Source: Sordaria brevicollis (lineage: Eukaryota; Ascomycota; Sordariomycetes; Sordariales; Sordariaceae). Taken from it: DNA of 64,000 nucleotides. The notes under the pieces were generated by a model that ran no database searches, was not told the DNA's origin, and saw only the letters and a program-made list of their open reading frames with translations. The stretch is taken from contig JAUTDP010000013.1 in assembly GCA_033439795.1 (NCBI GenBank), positions 1,798,001 to 1,862,000 of the forward strand. Direction: 5' to 3'. The position numbers were made by a program, and so were the translations under genes. Of this stretch, positions 60,055 to 64,000 are shown in pieces (positions within the stretch are counted from its first letter, which is position 1; each line of letters starts with the position of its first letter).

Positions 60055-63000
60055 TTAAGCAAACAGCTTCAGACCACTACCATGCTTTCCAACCTCGCAA
60101 ACCTCGCAGACTGTGCACACCGTGCCCTTGTACTTGGTATGGTACTTGGCTCCGTCAAACGCGCACTCCTCGTAAGGGGTGCCGCTGTAAATGGGCGTGA
60201 AGCTGGCGGCGCAGATCTCGAACTCGGCGAACTGGTCGAACTCGATCTCCACAGCGTCGTGGGGGTTGCGCTCGCATTGCGCCTTGGTTCTCTTGGCCTG
60301 TTTGTTTTGAACATATGTTAGTGACATCTCATGCATTAAGAAGGGGGTTAGGAAGATTATTATGACGTACGCTCTCAGTGATCTTGGTGGCTCCTCCGTT
60401 GGCCAATATCCTGTTAGCAAAGCTAAGGGCGGAGCTGTAGTTCTTGCTGCGCACAGCCAGGTTCATTGCGTTAAGCAAGGCAAGCTGGCGATGGGGAACC
60501 TCGATCTTGGGAATTGTGAAGTAGGCCGACAGTTCCAAGCTGCGCTTCTGGAGCGAGGGATCCGCGTTAACCTGGTCCGGAGATCCAAGCTGCCTGCGGG
60601 CCAGCTCAATAGACATGGCGACAGAGTACTCGCAGGCCGAAGCAATCAGCTTCTTGGCCTCGGCAACCTCGCCGTCGCTGCCTACTGCGTTGACAAGAAC
60701 GGAGTGCAGGATGCCCTTGAAGATCTTGACACCATCCTCGAGCTTGTTCGCCCGCATGGCATCGTAACCCCGCTGCAGATCGTTGGAAGCAAGGTACTCG
60801 AGATCCCTGGGAATAATAGGCAAGACCTTCCTGGGATCCGTCTCCTCGGGGTTCCTGCGGACGTAGTTGACGAGAGGACCCAGACCAGCCGCCGCAGGGA
60901 GGTAAGTCTTGGATGCCTGGTAGACTTCCAAGAAGCGAGGCTTGAGCGGAGCGAAGTTGACAGCGCCAACCTGGCGGTTGAGTAGCTGCATTGCAGACTC
61001 GAAGGAACCACCAGCGACGTGATCGACCGCAAGTGGTGAATTTCGGGACCAGAGATCCGCTTCGCTGCTGCCTGCACCGCCAGCATCTGCGCTCTCCACG
61101 TTGACAAAGCCCTCCTCAACTTCCGGAACAATGTCGTCACCCATGTCCCAGCCCGCAGCATCCTCATCCTCGTCACCCTCAGCAAGAGCAGCGGCCTTCT
61201 TGGTCGCAGGCTCATCAGCACCGCCCTCCTCAAGACCAAAACCGTTGGCAGCGGCAGAGGGCTGATCTTCCAGAGACAAGCCCTCAACCTCACCAAGCAG
61301 GGCCTTTTCGAAGAAGGACTGCGAGGCAGCCTTTGTCGGCCAGTTAGCCTTGTAGGTAGGAACCACGGGCTTAGGTGGTGTTAGGGGCTCGCCCATGGTG
61401 GGCATCGAGAGCTGGTCTTCTGTGAGGCCAGTAGCCTCGAGAATCTCCTGGCACTCGTCCTCGAGCCCGTGAGACTTGGCAGTCATGTAGGCCAAGGGGT
61501 ACAGATCGATTTCCTTGAACATCTGAATGCGGTCCTGGACCTCACCCAGATAAAGGGCGTTCTGGAATCTTGAGGTGAAGTCACCACGGTGCTCGGCAAT
61601 CTTGGCCATCCTCGAGAGCTTGTCGTGATCGCCGGTTGTGAGGTAAAGGAAGGACAGCTTATCGAAGTGCTTGAGCTTCTGGTAGCACATCTCCACAATC
61701 TGGTGGTTGCCATGGGCGAGGGCCTCCTGGCTAAGTCTCGTCCAGAGCTTGGGCTTGTCAAGCTCCTTGGCCATCTCGACTGCAACCTCGAGGTTACCGC
61801 ACTCAATAGCAAGCTCGAACCTGGTAGTAGGATCCTGGACGAACTGAAGCGCGATCTCGGGGTAGCCCTTCTTCTGGAGATAGGCAATGATGGACTGACC
61901 AACCAAGCTCGAGTTCTGGATGATGTGCAGCATTTCCTCATAGTTGCGCTTGACAAGAGCAAGCTTGAAGCGGTACTCGGTGGGGTCAATCTGCAAAATC
62001 TTGGGCTTCGCGGCACGATCAAGGCAGTAAACGTTTCTGCCCTTGACACGGGTGAGGTAGACAGTCTGGTCAAGGGTGCACACGATTCCGTTGTCGCCGT
62101 TGAGGAGCGTGTACTTGACGTGGTTGAGAGTCGAATAGAGCAAAACACCCGCGTCATCCCACGCAGCACTCTTGAGACGAATGGTCTCATGGAGGGTGCT
62201 GACCTGCTCCAAAGTCTTGGTCACAATCGTTACATTGTGCTTGCTGAGCAGGGCAGCGTAAAGACCATCATTGGACCAAACAACGTACTTCACGCCCGTC
62301 ACAGCCAGCTCGGCAGTGCTCTTCCTCTGCTGGATATCGTAGAGATGAACAGCGGTCGGGGTAATGATAAGAAGGTTGCCGGTGCCGCCAAAGTAGATAT
62401 CGGTAGTGCCAACAGGGGGCTTGAACGATCTCGTGGTGTTGTTGGTCAAGTCCTTGATATCGACGGTCTGGGTGGCAGCGTTGAGAACGGCGAAGCGGTT
62501 GCGAGCCACAAAGACAGCAGAGTTGCCCTGGCCGCGCTTAGACTCTGTTGGTTCGATAGCCCCAGAGCCATCACGAGGAAGGGTGATCAGCTCGTACGAA
62601 CCACCGTCAGCCGGGGAGGTGACCAAAATGGACCTTTCAGCGGGGTTGTACGAAAGTGTCCTGGGGGGGACCCAAGGGCTTCCGAGCTTCTTGAGCGACA
62701 GAAGTGTGGGTGACTCGACGTTCTTCTGGAAGTCGTACATCTTGACGTGCTTCTCCTTGGTGATGTAGAAGATGTTGTTCTGATAAACGGCAGAGGCCGG
62801 CCTCTCGCGCTCAAGCTTGAACACCATCACGCCATTATCGTGACCAGCTGCAAACAAGTTGATTTCGGGATGGGCGGCAATAACCCAGATTCTGTCGTTT
62901 TCGCGCTTGAAGGTGCTGACTGCGGTACGCTTGTTGAGATCCCATACTCGAATCGTCTTGTCTTCGCCGGCCGAAAGAATAAGGTCCTGGTGGGGGTGGA

Positions 63001-63944
63001 AAAGACAGCCGCTGGCGTTCTGGAAATGGCCGCGGCACGTATCGACTTCCCACTATAGATGGTTGATTCAGTCAGCATCTTGATATCGGATGAACACTGG
63101 AAACACATACAGCCTTGGTCTCGCTCATGCGCCACAACTTGATAAGACGGTCGTCACCGGCGGACACGATCAATGGCATGGTGGGGTGGAAAGAAACCCA
63201 GTTCACGCCGCGGTCGTGGCCCTCGAGGACGAACTTGACAACGGCGTCGGTGTTGCCGAACATGTCGGTCTGGTTGGCATTGGCGCGGGCAACCTGGTCC
63301 TCGAAGGACATGGAGGTGGGCGCCGAGTGCTTCTTGCGCAGGCCGGAGACTGTAATAACGCAGCATGGTCAGCCATCTCCATCCATATATCCACATATAT
63401 CCTCCCCGTATTCTCGTCTCGTTCAAGGTACCACGTACTATCCCAAACGCGCACAGTCTGATCGAGCGAGGCGGAAACGATGAGGTCCTCCTTGGGGTGG
63501 AATTGGGCGCACATGACGTAGTGGTTGTGGCCCGTCATGGTGCAGAGCAGAGAGCGGTTCTGCCAGTTCCATATCCGAATCGTCTGATCATCGCTGGCAC
63601 TGACAATCCAAGGGAGCTCGTGGTGGAAGAAGACGGTACGGATGTAGTCCAAGTGGCCGTTGAGGGTAAAGAGGCAGCGCCGAGTCTGGAGAGACCAGAC
63701 CTTGATCTTGTAGTCGTCACCGCCAGATACGAAGAGAGGCTGTTTTGGGTATCATGTGTAAGCTATCGTCGATATATCTCGGGGGGTCGGCGCATATGGA
63801 GGCAGCAAGGAGCTCACCTGTGTCTTGTGGAAGTCAACACCTCTGACGGGGCCATCGTGTTCTTCGAATCGATCAATCAGGGTACCCATGCGGTAGTCCC
63901 ATAGCTGAATGGTAGACGAGTGAAGGGAGACGAGAATCCATGGT
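60055..63944 (-). CDS. coatomer subunit alpha (alpha-COP, Ret1/Cop1), 5' partial
   Basis: Alpha-COP is the large WD40 subunit of COPI coats, which carry cargo from Golgi to ER. Five exons are visible on the minus strand: 63944-63818, 63739-63439, 63349-63111, 63052-60371 and 60297-60055, giving 1196 codons. The first exon(s), about 25 residues by comparison with the family, lie beyond the right edge (the acceptor AG is at 63945-63946). The N-terminal WD40 repeats are clear: [68 protein letters not shown] and [12 protein letters not shown]. The beta-propeller and alpha-solenoid core follow, with an acidic loop ([16 protein letters not shown]). The C-terminal domain ends with a CxxC-type zinc-binding-like segment ([20 protein letters not shown]). 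The length fits the family (about 1200). No lesion is visible. Confidence 0.97.
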
Positions 63945-64000
63945 CTAGAGGTAAGGCCATGTTAGCTTCGCGAGGGTTTCGTTGACGAGTATCAGGTGGC

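Noticed and set aside
61589..62713. 374-codon plus-strand open frame
   Set aside because: It overlaps the strongly conserved alpha-COP exon on the other strand, so it is a shadow frame.
1..64000. dispersed 5S rRNA, CRISPR arrays and transposon ends
   Set aside because: I looked for the Neurospora-type 5S sequence, regular spacer arrays and inverted terminal repeats and saw none; a similarity search would be more sensitive.

Overview
The window is nuclear DNA of a filamentous ascomycete of the family Sordariaceae (Neurospora/Sordaria). The genes carry short spliceosomal introns, mostly 50-90 nt, with GTAAGT/GTATGT/GTACGT donors, CTAAC/CTGAC branch sites and YAG acceptors. The anchor is a complete white collar-1 (WC-1) blue-light receptor gene. 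Its LOV, PAS and GATA-finger regions look almost identical to what I remember of Neurospora crassa WC-1, while the poly-Gln and linker regions differ. I therefore infer a close relative of N. crassa (Sordaria or another Neurospora). No alignment was run.

Layout, left to right: an RTA1-family membrane protein cut by the left edge (+); an orphan disordered protein (+); formamidase (-); a UsgS-like membrane protein (-); an Inp1-type peroxisome-inheritance protein (+); the CBS-domain protein Sds23 (-); karyopherin Kap121/importin-beta 3 (+); a 6.8 kb gene-free stretch; wc-1 (+); a frame-disrupted short-chain dehydrogenase (-); a NYN-domain protein (-); an Rsc1/2-type chromatin remodeller subunit (-); the deubiquitinase Otu1 (+); a mitochondrial carrier (+); the chitin synthase activator Chs4/Skt5 (-); proteasome subunit Rpn12 (+); and alpha-COP (-), cut by the right edge.

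These are mostly unrelated housekeeping and regulatory genes, not an operon or biosynthetic cluster. I see no transposon, rRNA, tRNA or CRISPR array. The points that most deserve a second look concern expression: a dense set of uORFs before wc-1, one overlapping its start codon; a Gln-rich open frame continuing past the wc-1 stop codon; a frame-neutral wc-1 intron next to the zinc finger; a 36-nt skippable exon carrying the Otu1 catalytic cysteine; and a 12-nt last exon that completes a CaaX box on Chs4. I found no clearly new multi-gene system.
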